64,000 nt of DNA from Corynebacterium ulceribovis DSM 45146 (GCF_000372445.1 NZ_AQUY01000001.1:761553-825552), one strand, 5' to 3'. Positions 1-9,016 are shown, counted from the stretch's first letter. The notes: generated by a model from the letters alone, not told the origin. Made by a program: numbers and translations.

Positions 1-72
1 CCGACCATCGATGACGTCGCTGGCGCGATCGCGCTGCATGAGTACATCTCTGAGCTGAACAATGTCGCATAA
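1..72 (+). CDS. C-terminal end of a ComM/YifB-type Mg-chelatase-like AAA+ ATPase (partial)
   Basis: Only the last 23 codons are present, reading from the first base and ending in TAA at 70-72. The peptide (PTIDDVAGAIALHEYI...) resembles the helical tail of ComM/YifB proteins. The assignment rests mainly on context, because a chelatase-like ATPase commonly precedes dprA in corynebacteria. The dprA start codon lies inside this tail, so the two are probably translationally coupled. ComM family members are linked to branch migration during natural transformation in other bacteria. Confidence 0.6.
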   Translation, partial: PTIDDVAGAIALHEYISELNNVA

Positions 73-1219
73 ACGTCAACAAGCGTGGGCCTATCTTTCC
101 CAGGTCGCTGAACCTCCCAACTACCTCCTGTCGCAACTATTGACCGCCGAGGGCATCGACCCGGTGGAGCTGGCGCTACGCATCCGGGACCGCCGAAACC
201 TGCCGGAACCATTGTTGTCCGCGACCGAAACCCGTGCGTCCGCAGTTAACCCGCAGCAGATGCTTGCCGATGGTGCCGCCGCAGACGCACGCCTCATTAC
301 TGCTGATGACCCCGATTGGCCGGGGGACTTGCTCGCGGATGCCTTCGCCCGGATTGATACCAGCCGTGACAATGCGGTTCCACCGATAGCGTTGTGGGTG
401 TCCGGCCGGGGCGACCTTGCCGCGTTGACGGAGCGAGCTATCACCATTGTTGGCACGCGGGCAGCGTCACGATACGGCGATAGTATTGCGCGGGAGTTCG
501 CCGCGGACCTCGCTGCGACCGGGTACACAGTGGTTTCCGGTGGGGCACTGGGCATTGATGCCGCGGCACATCAGGGCGCATTGTCCGCCGGCGGAGCCAC
601 AATCGCGGTCGCAGCGCACGGCCCGGGCGTGGTGTACCCGCAAGCCAACGGGCCAATGTTTGAAAAGATCCGCGCCAGGGGCGTGGTGGTGAGTGAATAT
701 GCACCAGGTCAGCGGCCCCACCGTCATCGCTTTTTGACGAGAAACCGCCTAGCGGCCGCCTTTGGCCAGGCAACCGTGCTGGTCGAAGCAGGCTTTCGGT
801 CGGGTGCGCTGAGTACCGTGTCCTGGGCGGAAGCGATGAATCGCCCAGTTGCGGCAGTGCCCGGGCCGGTGACTTCGCGCATGTCGGTAGCTGGGCATGA
901 GCGGATTCGAGAGCAACGCGCGGTGTTGGTAGCTAGCGCCGGGCAAGTTCGGGAGCTAGTAGAGACCGTGGGTTCGGTGCCAGAAGGCGAGCAGTTGGCT
1001 TTGGAGATGACGCAGTCGGCGTCGGAATCGATTGCGGGGCAGCTGTCTCGGTCGGAGCTGCGAGTCTTTGATGCGCTGGAGCTGCGCAAGGCGGTGAGAG
1101 CTGAGGACGTTGCGCCGGTTGCTGGTCTTGGGATTGCACTGACTGTGCATATGCTGGTGGCTTTGGAACAGAAGGGGCTTGTGGTGCGGGAGGGAAATAA
1201 GTGGCAGCGTTCCGGCTAA
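62..1219 (+). CDS. dprA: DNA processing protein DprA
   Basis: A 385-residue protein of the DprA/Smf family, which binds single-stranded DNA and loads RecA during transformation; its role in corynebacteria is unproven. The central Rossmann-like domain shows GTRAASRYG near residue 130 and SGGALGIDAAAHQGAL near 160, the family's nucleotide-binding-like core, followed by SEYAPG. The C-terminal part (about 310-385) looks like the winged-helix domain. The ATG at 62 overlaps the upstream ATPase gene by 11 bases, and xerC follows after 9 bases. The N-terminal 60 residues match the helical SAM-like region of longer DprA proteins. Confidence 0.95.
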   Translation: MSHKRQQAWAYLSQVAEPPNYLLSQLLTAEGIDPVELALRIRDRRNLPEPLLSATETRASAVNPQQMLADGAAADARLITADDPDWPGDLLADAFARIDTSRDNAVPPIALWVSGRGDLAALTERAITIVGTRAASRYGDSIAREFAADLAATGYTVVSGGALGIDAAAHQGALSAGGATIAVAAHGPGVVYPQANGPMFEKIRARGVVVSEYAPGQRPHRHRFLTRNRLAAAFGQATVLVEAGFRSGALSTVSWAEAMNRPVAAVPGPVTSRMSVAGHERIREQRAVLVASAGQVRELVETVGSVPEGEQLALEMTQSASESIAGQLSRSELRVFDALELRKAVRAEDVAPVAGLGIALTVHMLVALEQKGLVVREGNKWQRSG

Positions 1220-1228
1220 GCTACGGGT

Positions 1229-2119
1229 ATGGCCACTGTCGAAGCGATCATTGAGGAGTACCTGGATTACCAGCGGCTTGTACGCAACCGCAGCCCGCAT
1301 ACGCTACGGGCGTATGCGACGGATCTCGCCGCAATGAGCGAAGGGCTGGGGGATATAGCGGAGCTGACGACCGCGCATCTGCGCCGATGGCTTGCGCAAG
1401 GCCAGCGCGATGGATTGGCTCGCACCACCATGGCTAGGCGGACATCGACGTGTCGGTCGTTTTGCCAGTGGGCGGTGCAACGGGAGTACATGACATCTGA
1501 CCCCGCAGCTCGACTAGCTTCTCCACGGGCATACCGGACGCTGCCAGAGCACGACCGAGCAGAGCAGTTAACTGAAATCTTGCAAGCCGCAGAAGAACTT
1601 GCCACTGCCGATAATCCCATCGGGCAGCGCGATGTTGCGGTGCTAGAAGTGCTCTACGGCACGGGTATCCGTGTGTCGGAACTGTGCGGTCTTAATACCT
1701 CTGACATTGATTTCCATGCTCGGACGTTGCGGGTGCTGGGCAAAGGAGCTAAGCAGCGCACGGTACCGTTTGGTGTCCCAGCAGCTAAGGCACTGCAACG
1801 ATGGCTCGATGACGGTCGAAAGCAGCTAGTGCAGAACAATTCCGGGCAGGCACTCTTTTTAGGGGCGCGCGGTGGCCGCCTCAACCCTCGTCAAGCTCGA
1901 GACTTTGTCCATCGGCTCACTGGGGCAGTGCCTGGTGCGGAATTGTCGCCACACGGGCTTCGGCACTCCGCTGCCACTCATCTGTTGCAAGCCGGGGCAG
2001 ACCTGCGCGTGGTCCAGGAACTACTGGGGCATTCCAGTTTGGCAACCACACAGATTTATACCCATGTGTCGCCGGAACGGTTGCGGGCTGCTCATGCTCA
2101 GGCGCATCCGCGCGCGTAG
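1229..2119 (+). CDS. xerC: Tyrosine recombinase XerC
   Basis: A 296-residue tyrosine recombinase that resolves chromosome dimers at dif together with XerD. All catalytic residues are visible: R148 (GTGIRVSEL), K172, H242 and R245 (HGLRHSAATH), H268 (LLGHSS) and nucleophile Y277 (TQIYTHVS). The N-terminal 100 residues form the SAM-like core-binding domain. A TAAGCT hexamer at 1217-1222, overlapping the dprA stop codon, lies 6 nt before the ATG and no SD is visible, so the gene can also be expressed as a leaderless mRNA. XerC versus XerD is decided by context with dprA. Confidence 0.93.
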   Translation: MATVEAIIEEYLDYQRLVRNRSPHTLRAYATDLAAMSEGLGDIAELTTAHLRRWLAQGQRDGLARTTMARRTSTCRSFCQWAVQREYMTSDPAARLASPRAYRTLPEHDRAEQLTEILQAAEELATADNPIGQRDVAVLEVLYGTGIRVSELCGLNTSDIDFHARTLRVLGKGAKQRTVPFGVPAAKALQRWLDDGRKQLVQNNSGQALFLGARGGRLNPRQARDFVHRLTGAVPGAELSPHGLRHSAATHLLQAGADLRVVQELLGHSSLATTQIYTHVSPERLRAAHAQAHPRA

Positions 2120-2190
2120 CTGCACAATTGTTTACACCCGCTCGGGGGTAATGAGAATCGCCCCTATTAAGCCTGAAAATGCCTTTAGAT

Positions 2191-2206
2191 AGTGTGAAGT
2201 CACACT
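2191..2206. promoter_or_regulatory. Perfect 7-2-7 palindrome, candidate operator
   Basis: AGTGTGA-ag-TCACACT is a perfect inverted repeat just downstream of a TAGATA hexamer (2186-2191) that could be the -10 of the secreted hydrolase gene. The position suits a repressor. The half-sites resemble CRP/GlxR halves, but the spacer is 2 instead of 6, so GlxR is unlikely. The cognate regulator is unknown. Confidence 0.45.
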
Positions 2207-2220
2207 TAACTACCGAAAGG

Positions 2221-2236
2221 ATTGCGGACCCGCAAT
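2221..2236 (+). promoter_or_regulatory. Inverted repeat overlapping the start codon
   Basis: ATTGCGG-ac-CCGCAAT has the same 7-2-7 architecture as the palindrome at 2191-2206 and includes the first two bases of the ATG at 2235. As RNA it would be a small hairpin between the AAGGA SD-like sequence and the start codon; as DNA it could be a second operator. Confidence 0.35.
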
Positions 2237-3815
2237 GAAGTTGTCCCGTCGATTGACTAAGGCCGTCACCATTCCGGTTGCTGCTGCTGCGATGATGGCC
2301 ACTATCGCAGTTACTCCAGCAACAGCAACCCCGGCGGGACAGAAATTAACGTGGGGTGCGTGCCCTGAGCTCACTGTCGCAGATAAGCGCGCTGAATGCG
2401 CCACCTTCAAGGTGCCAGTGGACTATTCCAAACCGCAGGGTAAAAAGCTCACCATCACGATGAGCCGCATTCCTGCCGAAGGCGGCCCTAGCCAGCGCCG
2501 CGGCGTGATCGCCGGTAACCCTGGCGGCCCAGGTGGCAGCGCGCTGGGAATGTTCGCTTCCTCCGAATCGATGAAGGACCCAGCGAATGAGGGCCAGATT
2601 GTGCTGCCGAAGCAGCTGCGTAATCAGTATGACTTGATTGCGGTGCAGCCACGCGGTCACGCCCACGCTGGCAATGTCACCTGTGATTTCCAAGGACTTC
2701 CGGGGACGTTCGTCGCTCAGGCTGGTCCAGCGGCGTTCTATCACGCCTGTGAATCCTCGAGCCCAGGCGTGGTGCAGCACATCACAACCGCCAACACCGC
2801 CCGCGACCTAGACGTCGCCCGTCGTTTGCTCGGTGAAGAACAGCTGAACCTCTACGGTGTGTCCTACGGCGGCGCACTGATGTCCACTTACGCCACGATG
2901 TTCCCGCACCGCACGAATCACACGATTTTGGATTCGAGCATTGCGCCATCAGATGTTTGGTTCCAGCTGGGTGCTTCGCGGTTGCCAGCTCGCCGGGAAG
3001 CCCTCAATGCTTACTTCCAGTGGATTGCGGACCGTGACCACATCTACCACCTAGGTAAGACTCCATTGCAGGTGTACCGGAAGTGGGCGCACCGGATTAA
3101 CCGTGAAGTAGGCCGACCAGCGGAAGTAACCCCACCTCCAGCAAAGGTTGGCGATCTGCCTGCAGGGCTTAAGCAGCATAAAGAAGCCGCGTTGCCACTG
3201 ATGAACCAAGTGCTCCCAGTACAGCACCGCACCGAAAGCTTCTTCGGTAGTTTCCAAGCGGCCCCAGGCGTGACGATGGGGTCGCCAACCTATCAACTGA
3301 CTGTCTACGGTGCGCTGTACAACGAAAGCAGCTGGGACCAGACCGCAAAATGGTTGCGGGATGGTCTGCCAAAGCAGATGACTAACCCGAAGCTGACCCC
3401 GAAGCAGATTCAAGAAATCATGCTGCAGGTCAATGCTGGTGCAGTCGTTGAACGAGCCATTTTGTGCAATGAAAATGCCACCCCAGCGCACCTAGACCGC
3501 CTGCCACAGCATCTAGTCAACGCTTGGACTGGCGGCGACATTATGGACGTAGTCGAAAATGGCATCGCCACCGGCCAGGTATGTGCAGGCTGGCCAAAGC
3601 CTCGTCCTTTCCGCCCTGTCACCGGCACGAAGCTGGAAAAGAAGCCAATTATTCTCGGATACAGCAAAGACAATGCGGTGACCGGTAAGGCCATCCACGA
3701 AGTGCAACGCGTGATGGGCGGCGAAAAGATTGTCATTCAAGGACGTAGCCACGGTGTGCTGGTCCATGACACCGACAAAGTTGCCGACCGCATCGTTAAC
3801 TACTTCAACTCCTAA
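2235..3815 (+). CDS. Secreted alpha/beta hydrolase, tripeptidyl-aminopeptidase-like (S33/TAP family)
   Basis: A 526-residue exported hydrolase. It has a Sec signal peptide (basic MKLSRR, hydrophobic stretch to about 30, ATA-TPA cleavage region). The oxyanion-hole motif NPGGPGGSA is near 95-103, and the nucleophile elbow GVSYGG places the catalytic serine at 210; a histidine in RSHGVLVH (506) fits the triad, with the acid uncertain. This matches secreted TAP-like peptidases of actinobacteria (SlpD/E, mycobacterial CaeA type), which act on peptides or esters in the envelope. The usual DPRG-like motif after the oxyanion loop reads QPRGHAHAG here, an unusual variant. The substrate cannot be inferred. 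Confidence 0.85.
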   Translation: MKLSRRLTKAVTIPVAAAAMMATIAVTPATATPAGQKLTWGACPELTVADKRAECATFKVPVDYSKPQGKKLTITMSRIPAEGGPSQRRGVIAGNPGGPGGSALGMFASSESMKDPANEGQIVLPKQLRNQYDLIAVQPRGHAHAGNVTCDFQGLPGTFVAQAGPAAFYHACESSSPGVVQHITTANTARDLDVARRLLGEEQLNLYGVSYGGALMSTYATMFPHRTNHTILDSSIAPSDVWFQLGASRLPARREALNAYFQWIADRDHIYHLGKTPLQVYRKWAHRINREVGRPAEVTPPPAKVGDLPAGLKQHKEAALPLMNQVLPVQHRTESFFGSFQAAPGVTMGSPTYQLTVYGALYNESSWDQTAKWLRDGLPKQMTNPKLTPKQIQEIMLQVNAGAVVERAILCNENATPAHLDRLPQHLVNAWTGGDIMDVVENGIATGQVCAGWPKPRPFRPVTGTKLEKKPIILGYSKDNAVTGKAIHEVQRVMGGEKIVIQGRSHGVLVHDTDKVADRIVNYFNS

Positions 3816-3827
3816 CCGATCTGCGGC

Positions 3828-3843
3828 AGCGCCCTCGGGCGCT
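3828..3843. terminator. Short GC hairpin between convergent genes
   Basis: AGCGCCC-tc-GGGCGCT is a perfect inverted repeat (effectively a 6-bp stem with a CTCG loop) at the junction of two convergent genes. It has no T-run on either strand, so termination activity is uncertain; it overlaps the stop of the M23 gene. Confidence 0.35.
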
Positions 3844-4381
3844 AGCCGTCCAGAATCCGCGGCGGCACCAGCCGAACTTGCCGCGGACGAAGCAATGACA
3901 GCGGATTGAGATAGACCTCGCCACGGCGGGCTCCCCAGTGGAGTCCGTCGTGTTCGTCATTTCGGCGCAAAACTCCAACTGGTTGCCCTTTGCTGACCTG
4001 CATTCCCCGCCGCAACGACGTTGTAACCGGCTGGTATGTCGTGCGAATCCCATCGGCGTGCATTACTGAGACCACCGGGGTGCCGGCCACCATTCCCGCG
4101 AAGTGCACCACGCCTGCAGCTGAAGCCACCACCACACTCCCGTCAGCTGCCGCCAAGTCAACACCACGATGCCCAGGTAGCCAATTCTTTAGTGGCGGGT
4201 CGTAGTCGCGAGTCACCGCCCCCGCCGTGGGTTTGCGATGCCACACTTTGGCTGCTGCCGCGTACGTTTCTGGCGATGCCGCCAGTTGAACCGCCATTAC
4301 TAGTGCCGCCAGCACGAGCCCAATAGCCCGGTTGATGGCGGTAAACGTCGATACGCGCGGTTGGGGCGAAAATAGGTGCAT
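3842..4381 (-). CDS. M23 (LytM-like) peptidase domain protein, exported
   Basis: A 179-residue protein starting at the ATG at 4381, followed by a hydrophobic signal or anchor segment (AIGLVLAALVMAVQLAA). Upstream in-frame codons do not look like protein. The M23 beta-barrel carries HRGVDLA (HxxxD zinc site) and ends with GLHWGARRGEVYLNP. In active LytM enzymes the second motif is HxH; here the first histidine of that pair is glycine, as I recall also for related actinobacterial proteins next to rpsB. It may therefore be non-catalytic or have altered activity, for example as an amidase activator or wall-binding protein. It is divergent from rpsB. Confidence 0.8.
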   Translation of the reverse strand: MHLFSPQPRVSTFTAINRAIGLVLAALVMAVQLAASPETYAAAAKVWHRKPTAGAVTRDYDPPLKNWLPGHRGVDLAAADGSVVVASAAGVVHFAGMVAGTPVVSVMHADGIRTTYQPVTTSLRRGMQVSKGQPVGVLRRNDEHDGLHWGARRGEVYLNPLSLLRPRQVRLVPPRILDG

Positions 4382-4794
4382 ACCGCAACCTTGGCGCACT
4401 ACACAGACCACTGGGCTTGGCGACGAACAAACGGAGGCACACGGTGGGGAAAGCTCGGTGATTGTGGATAACGTATCGGCAGGGGCTGCATTCGAGTGTG
4501 GGGGAGCAACACTCCGAAGCCGGTGGATTGAATTTGCAGTCTTTAACCGGCTATAGTTGCCGGTGCAGTGTGCCGCGAATTTGCGGCTGCTGACTTCGCG
4601 TGCTTTCAATTCGCATCCTGATGGCGCGGTCCCGAATCCGACACAATCGCGGTGACGGGTGCCGTTAGGGCAGAAAGCACCAGGGTGTGGGATAAAAACC
4701 CACACAATCGACCTAACCGTACATTCGTGAGAAAGCGAGGAAGGGGAGTCTCCGGCAGAAGCTACTGCCAAATATGGAACTTCCCTGAAACAAT
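4382..4794 (+). other. Long non-coding interval with the rpsB promoter and leader
   Basis: This 413-base interval between the divergent M23 gene and rpsB has no convincing ORF. It holds a promoter-like pair near 4528-4557 and an RNA leader of about 230 nt with two hairpins: GTGTGGG/CCCACAC (4685-4705, 7-bp stem, A-rich loop) and GGCAG/CTGCC (4754-4769). The purine-rich GAGGAAGGGG sits about 50 nt before the ATG, too far for a normal SD. Such a leader suits autoregulation by S2, as known for rpsB in E. coli, but no known motif was recognised. Confidence 0.55.
4528..4557 (+). promoter_or_regulatory. Candidate rpsB promoter
   Basis: TTGAAT (4528-4533), an 18-bp spacer and TATAGT (4552-4557) make a good sigma-A type promoter, placing the rpsB transcription start near 4564 with a long leader. 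Confidence 0.55.
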
Positions 4795-5631
4795 ATGGCT
4801 GTTATCACCATGCGTGAGCTGCTTGATGCCGGCGTGCACTTCGGTCACCAGACCCGCCGCTGGAACCCAAAGATGCGTCGTTTCATCTTCACCGACCGCA
4901 ATGGCATCTACATCATTGACCTGCAGCAGACCCTGACCTACATCGACGAAGCATACGAATTCGTCAAGGAAACCGTCGCTCACGGCGGCAACATCCTGTT
5001 TATTGGCACCAAGAAGCAGGCTCAGGACTCCGTCGCTGAAGCTGCTGAAGCTTGCGGCATGCCATACGTCACCCACCGCTGGCTCGGCGGTATGCTGACC
5101 AACTTCCAGACCGTCTCCAAGCGCTTGGCTCGCCTGAAGGAACTGCAGGCCATGGACGCAGCTGAGGACGGCTACGAAGGCCGCACCAAGAAGGAAATCC
5201 TCATGCTGACCCGTGAGCGCACCAAGCTGGAGCGCACCCTGGGCGGCATCCGCGATATGGCTAAGGTTCCTTCCGCACTGTGGATCGTGGACACCAACAA
5301 GGAACACATCGCCATCTCCGAGGCGAAGAAGCTGGGCATCCCAGTTGTGGCCATCCTGGACACCAACTGCGACCCAGACGACGTGGACTACCCAATCCCA
5401 GGCAACGACGACGCAATCCGCTCCGTCGCTGTGCTGTCCGGCATCATCACGAACGCTGTTCAGGCAGGTCGCGCCGCTAAGGCTGAGCGTGACAACGCTG
5501 CTGCCAAGGAAGCTGCTGGCGACGCTGGCGAAGCTGAGGTCGTCCCAGCAGAGGCAACCGAGGCTGCTGCTGAAGCACCAGCAGAGGCACCAGCTGAAGC
5601 TGCAACCGAAGCTCCAGCAGAACAAGCCTAA
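4795..5631 (+). CDS. rpsB: 30S ribosomal protein S2
   Basis: A 278-residue S2 protein; the start reads [20 protein letters not shown], the family's signature N-terminus, and [12 protein letters not shown] is also typical. The last 45 residues are an Ala/Glu/Pro-rich tail rich in AEAPAEA-like units, as seen in actinobacterial S2. S2 binds the head-body junction of the 30S subunit and recruits S1 where present. There is no SD at normal spacing (see leader entry). tsf follows after 81 nt, the standard rpsB-tsf arrangement. Confidence 0.98.
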   Translation: MAVITMRELLDAGVHFGHQTRRWNPKMRRFIFTDRNGIYIIDLQQTLTYIDEAYEFVKETVAHGGNILFIGTKKQAQDSVAEAAEACGMPYVTHRWLGGMLTNFQTVSKRLARLKELQAMDAAEDGYEGRTKKEILMLTRERTKLERTLGGIRDMAKVPSALWIVDTNKEHIAISEAKKLGIPVVAILDTNCDPDDVDYPIPGNDDAIRSVAVLSGIITNAVQAGRAAKAERDNAAAKEAAGDAGEAEVVPAEATEAAAEAPAEAPAEAATEAPAEQA

Positions 5632-5649
5632 GTCCGGCTTAACCTTCCG

Positions 5650-5675
5650 CCGTGCCTTACTCTGATACGGCACGG
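5650..5675 (+). other. Intercistronic hairpin between rpsB and tsf
   Basis: CCGTGCC (5650-5656) pairs perfectly with GGCACGG (5669-5675) around a 12-nt loop. No T-run follows, so it is not an intrinsic terminator; it could attenuate transcription, protect the rpsB 3' end or be a processing site. Confidence 0.45.
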
Positions 5676-5712
5676 AAATCTCACCCCTAACTAACGAGGA
5701 GGATCGCCCCCG

Positions 5713-6570
5713 ATGGCGAATATCACCGCAGCTGACGTTAAGAAGCTTCGCGAGCTCACCGGCTCCGGCATGAAGGCTTGCAAGGATGCTTTGGTGGAGT
5801 CCGATGGTGACTTCGACAAGGCCGTTGAACTGCTGCGCATCAAGGGTGCCAAGGACGTTGGCAAGCGTGCAGAGCGCACCGCTGCTGAAGGCATCATCGC
5901 GCAGTCCGGCATGACCCTGGTCGAGATCAACTCCGAAACCGACTTCGTTGCCAAGACCGGCGAATTCATCGACTTCGCACAGGCTGTTGCTGACGCTGCT
6001 GCTGCAGTCAAGGCCAACACCCCAGAAGAGCTGGCAAAGGTTCAGGTCGACGGCCTGGACGCTGCTGAAGCACTGGACCGCCTGTCCGCAAAGATTGGTG
6101 AAAAGCTGGAACTGCGTCGCGCAACCACCCTGGAAGGCGACAAGTCCGCTGTCTACATGCACCGTCGTTCCGCTGACCTGCCACCATCTGTTGGTGTCAT
6201 CGTCGCGTACACCGGTGAAGGTGACGAAGCTGCTGAGGCTGCACGCGGCGCTGCAATGCAGGTTGCTGCACTGCGCGCAAAGTGGCTGTCCCGCGAAGAT
6301 GTCCCAGCTGACATCATCGAGAAGGAACGCGCTATCGCGGAAGAAATCACCCGCGCTGAAGGCAAGCCAGAAAAGGCAATCCCTAAGATTGTCGAAGGCC
6401 GCCTGGGCGGCTTCTACAAGGACTGGGTCCTGCTGGAGCAGCCATCTGTTGCTGACAGCAAGAAGTCCGTTGGCGACCTGATGAAGGAAGCTGGCGTTGA
6501 GCTGACCGCTTTCGAACGCTACGAGGTTGGCCAGTCTGCAGAAGCTGCTGAAGCAGACGCAGAAGCTTAA
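5713..6570 (+). CDS. tsf: Elongation factor Ts
   Basis: A 285-residue EF-Ts, the guanine nucleotide exchange factor for EF-Tu. The N-terminal UBA-like domain reads [18 protein letters not shown], and the TDFVAK motif that contacts EF-Tu is present ([12 protein letters not shown]). A strong SD (GAGGAGG) precedes the ATG. An intrinsic terminator follows directly, closing the rpsB-tsf unit. Confidence 0.98.
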   Translation: MANITAADVKKLRELTGSGMKACKDALVESDGDFDKAVELLRIKGAKDVGKRAERTAAEGIIAQSGMTLVEINSETDFVAKTGEFIDFAQAVADAAAAVKANTPEELAKVQVDGLDAAEALDRLSAKIGEKLELRRATTLEGDKSAVYMHRRSADLPPSVGVIVAYTGEGDEAAEAARGAAMQVAALRAKWLSREDVPADIIEKERAIAEEITRAEGKPEKAIPKIVEGRLGGFYKDWVLLEQPSVADSKKSVGDLMKEAGVELTAFERYEVGQSAEAAEADAEA

Positions 6571-6584
6571 ATAGCACCCACGTT

Positions 6585-6634
6585 AAAACCGACTTCCCGC
6601 TCCCAAACGGAGTTAGGGCAAGTCGGTTTTTTCC
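6585..6634 (+). terminator. Rho-independent terminator after tsf
   Basis: AAAACCGACTT (6585-6595) pairs with AAGTCGGTTTT (6620-6630), an 11-bp stem, ending in a run of six T (6627-6632). It separates tsf from pyrH. Confidence 0.85.
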
Positions 6635-6698
6635 TGCCTTCAGGTAAACTTCCTGAAGAGCAATTTTCCAAACACAATAACGGGAAGGTACTGCAGAT

Positions 6699-7445
6699 AT
6701 GACTGCGGAAATGTCGGAATCCTCCGAAAGCCTAGAACGCACCGGCTACAAGCGCGTCATGCTCAAACTGGGCGGCGAAATGTTCGGCGGCGGCAAAGTA
6801 GGTGTGGATCCCGACGTCGTGGAGAACGTTGCTCGGCAGATCGCGGACGTTGCCCGTAACGGCGTCGAAGTCTGTGTCGTCATAGGCGGCGGCAACTTCT
6901 TCCGCGGCGCAGAATTGCAACAGCGCGGCATGGACCGCCCACGCTCGGACTACATGGGCATGCTCGGCACCGTGATGAACTGCCTGGCACTGCAAGACTT
7001 CCTGGAACAGCAAGGCGTCGAAACTCGGGTGCAGACCGCCATCCAGATGACTCAAGTCGCAGAACCATACCTGCCACTGCGCGCGAAGCGTCACTTGGAA
7101 AAGGGCCGTGTTGTCATCTTCGGTGCCGGTATGGGCATGCCGTACTTTTCGACGGATACCACTGCCGCACAGCGCGCACTGGAAATCGACTGCGAAGTGC
7201 TCCTGATGGCCAAGGCCGTCGACGGTGTCTACTCCGACGACCCACGCGTGAACGCGGATGCAGAGCTGTTCCACGAAATCACTCCACGGGAAGTGATCGA
7301 ACAGGGTCTGCGGGTTGCCGATGCCACCGCATTCTCGCTCTGCATGGACAACAATATGCCGATTCTGGTGTTCAACCTGCTGACCGAAGGCAACATTGCC
7401 CGCGCGGTCGCTGGTGAACGCATCGGTACTTTGGTGCAGTCCTGA
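6699..7445 (+). CDS. pyrH: Uridylate (UMP) kinase
   Basis: A 248-residue bacterial UMP kinase of the amino-acid kinase fold, making UDP from UMP. It shows the phosphate loop [20 protein letters not shown] and the [13 protein letters not shown] uridine/magnesium region. The first 18 residues are an acidic/serine-rich extension of the usual start. SD-like GGGAAGG lies 12 nt upstream. It heads a pyrH-frr-cdsA set, a typical actinobacterial order. Confidence 0.97.
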   Translation: MTAEMSESSESLERTGYKRVMLKLGGEMFGGGKVGVDPDVVENVARQIADVARNGVEVCVVIGGGNFFRGAELQQRGMDRPRSDYMGMLGTVMNCLALQDFLEQQGVETRVQTAIQMTQVAEPYLPLRAKRHLEKGRVVIFGAGMGMPYFSTDTTAAQRALEIDCEVLLMAKAVDGVYSDDPRVNADAELFHEITPREVIEQGLRVADATAFSLCMDNNMPILVFNLLTEGNIARAVAGERIGTLVQS

Positions 7446-7525
7446 TAAGTTAGCTGCTGGTGCGCATTTGGCGCTCGGCACGCTGTCCTAACCACTCATT
7501 CAACACAACCAACGGAAGAACCCTC

Positions 7526-8083
7526 ATGATTGATGATGTCTTGCTCGACTGCGAAGAGCGCATGACCAACTCGGTAGAGCACGCCCGCGAAGACCTGACC
7601 ACCATTCGTACCGGCCGCGCAAACCCAGCCATGTTCAACGGCGTGATGGCGGAATACTACGGCGCACCAACGCCAATCACCCAGATGTCCACCATCACCG
7701 TGCCGGAAGCACGCATGCTGCTGATCAAGCCTTACGAGCAGTCCATGATGGGCGAAATCGAAAACGCCATCCGTAACTCGGACCTAGGCGTTAACCCAAC
7801 CAACGACGGCCACGTGCTGCGGGTGACCATCCCACAGCTGACCGAAGAGCGCCGCCGCGACATGACTAAGGTTGCGCGTTCCAAGGGCGAAGACGCCAAG
7901 ATTGCTATCCGCAACATCCGCCGTAAGGGCATGGATGAGCTGAAGAAGATTCAGAAGGATGGCGAGGCCGGCGAAGACGAAGTACAGGCAGCGGAAAAGG
8001 AACTGGATAAAGTGACCGCCCGCTACGTCGGGGAGGTCGACTCCCTCGTCGAGCGCAAGGAAGCTGAATTGATGGAGGTCTAG
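7526..8083 (+). CDS. frr: Ribosome recycling factor
   Basis: A 185-residue RRF that dissolves post-termination ribosomes with EF-G. The ATG at 7526 ([13 protein letters not shown]) gives the standard family length, and upstream in-frame codons are not conserved-looking. The core contains [10 protein letters not shown] and the C-terminal [20 protein letters not shown] segment of the three-helix bundle. SD-like GGAAGA lies just upstream. cdsA starts 6 nt after the stop. Confidence 0.97.
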   Translation: MIDDVLLDCEERMTNSVEHAREDLTTIRTGRANPAMFNGVMAEYYGAPTPITQMSTITVPEARMLLIKPYEQSMMGEIENAIRNSDLGVNPTNDGHVLRVTIPQLTEERRRDMTKVARSKGEDAKIAIRNIRRKGMDELKKIQKDGEAGEDEVQAAEKELDKVTARYVGEVDSLVERKEAELMEV

Positions 8084-8089
8084 GCCACA

Positions 8090-9016
8090 GTGTCTGAACC
8101 GACCGGAGCTGCCGAGAGCGCTCGGCACACCCCAATCCTGAAACCCCGCAACTCTGCGGGGCGGAATATGCCACAAGCAATTGCTACTGGTGCCGGCCTC
8201 GGTGCCTTGGTGCTGCTGTGCGTTTTTGTCATCCCACACGGCTGGTACCCGCTCGTCGCCGCAGCAGTAGCTCTGGCGACCTGGGAAGTTGCAGCTCGGC
8301 TGCGCGATAGCGGCTACATCGTTCCGACGTGGACCATGATCGTCGGCGGCCAGCTGATGTTGTGGTTGTCTTGGCCGTTCGGCACCGTAGGATTGGTCTC
8401 CGGCTACGTCACATCCGTTCTGGCTGTGATGATTTGGCGGCTATTCCACCACGGCGCGACCACGGCGCCGCGTAATTACCTCCGGGATATGTCAGTATCC
8501 CTGTTCGTCCTGACCTGGATCCCGCTGTTCGGCTCCTTCGCCGCGATGATTTCCCACATCGACACCGAAGGCGCCGCCGGATTCGGCGTCAACGCCGGCG
8601 CGCTGTACATCATCACATTCATGTTGTGCGTGGTTGCTTCAGATGTCTTCGGTTTTGCTGCCGGTGTCATGTTTGGCAAACACCCGATGGCACCTGCCGT
8701 CAGCCCAAAGAAATCTTGGGAGGGCTTCGCCGGCTCCTTGGTCGGCGGTGTTGTCACCGGGGCGCTGTGCATGTGGCTGATGCTCGACCGCCACTTCCTG
8801 TGGGGCGCACTACTTGGCGCGCTGCTGGTGGCCTGCGCTGTTCTCGGCGACTTGGTCGAAAGCCAAGTCAAACGCGACCTTGGTATCAAAGACATGTCCA
8901 ACTTGTTGCCAGGACATGGCGGCATGATGGACCGCTTAGATGGCATGTTGCCATCCGCAATGGTCACCTGGGTGGTGCTGTCAGCCGCAACGGAGAACTT
9001 GGCTCTGCCGGTATAG
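8090..9016 (+). CDS. cdsA: Phosphatidate cytidylyltransferase (CDP-diacylglycerol synthase)
   Basis: A 308-residue integral membrane enzyme producing CDP-diacylglycerol from phosphatidate and CTP, the precursor of phosphatidylinositol, PI-mannosides and, through PgsA, phosphatidylglycerol. Several membrane segments are visible, and the C-terminal signature is clear: SQVKRDLGIKD followed by PGHGGMMDRLD. The start is GTG at 8090, placed after the frr stop with AGG nearby. The first 25 residues are a polar cytoplasmic extension. Confidence 0.95.
   Translation: MSEPTGAAESARHTPILKPRNSAGRNMPQAIATGAGLGALVLLCVFVIPHGWYPLVAAAVALATWEVAARLRDSGYIVPTWTMIVGGQLMLWLSWPFGTVGLVSGYVTSVLAVMIWRLFHHGATTAPRNYLRDMSVSLFVLTWIPLFGSFAAMISHIDTEGAAGFGVNAGALYIITFMLCVVASDVFGFAAGVMFGKHPMAPAVSPKKSWEGFAGSLVGGVVTGALCMWLMLDRHFLWGALLGALLVACAVLGDLVESQVKRDLGIKDMSNLLPGHGGMMDRLDGMLPSAMVTWVVLSAATENLALPV

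Noticed and set aside
2191..2206. GlxR (CRP-type) binding site
   Set aside because: The TGTGA and TCACA halves are separated by 2 bp instead of the required 6, so CRP-family binding is not expected.
4762..6162. Long minus-strand frame across rpsB and tsf
   Set aside because: Both genes on the plus strand are unambiguous; the long frame comes from strong codon bias.
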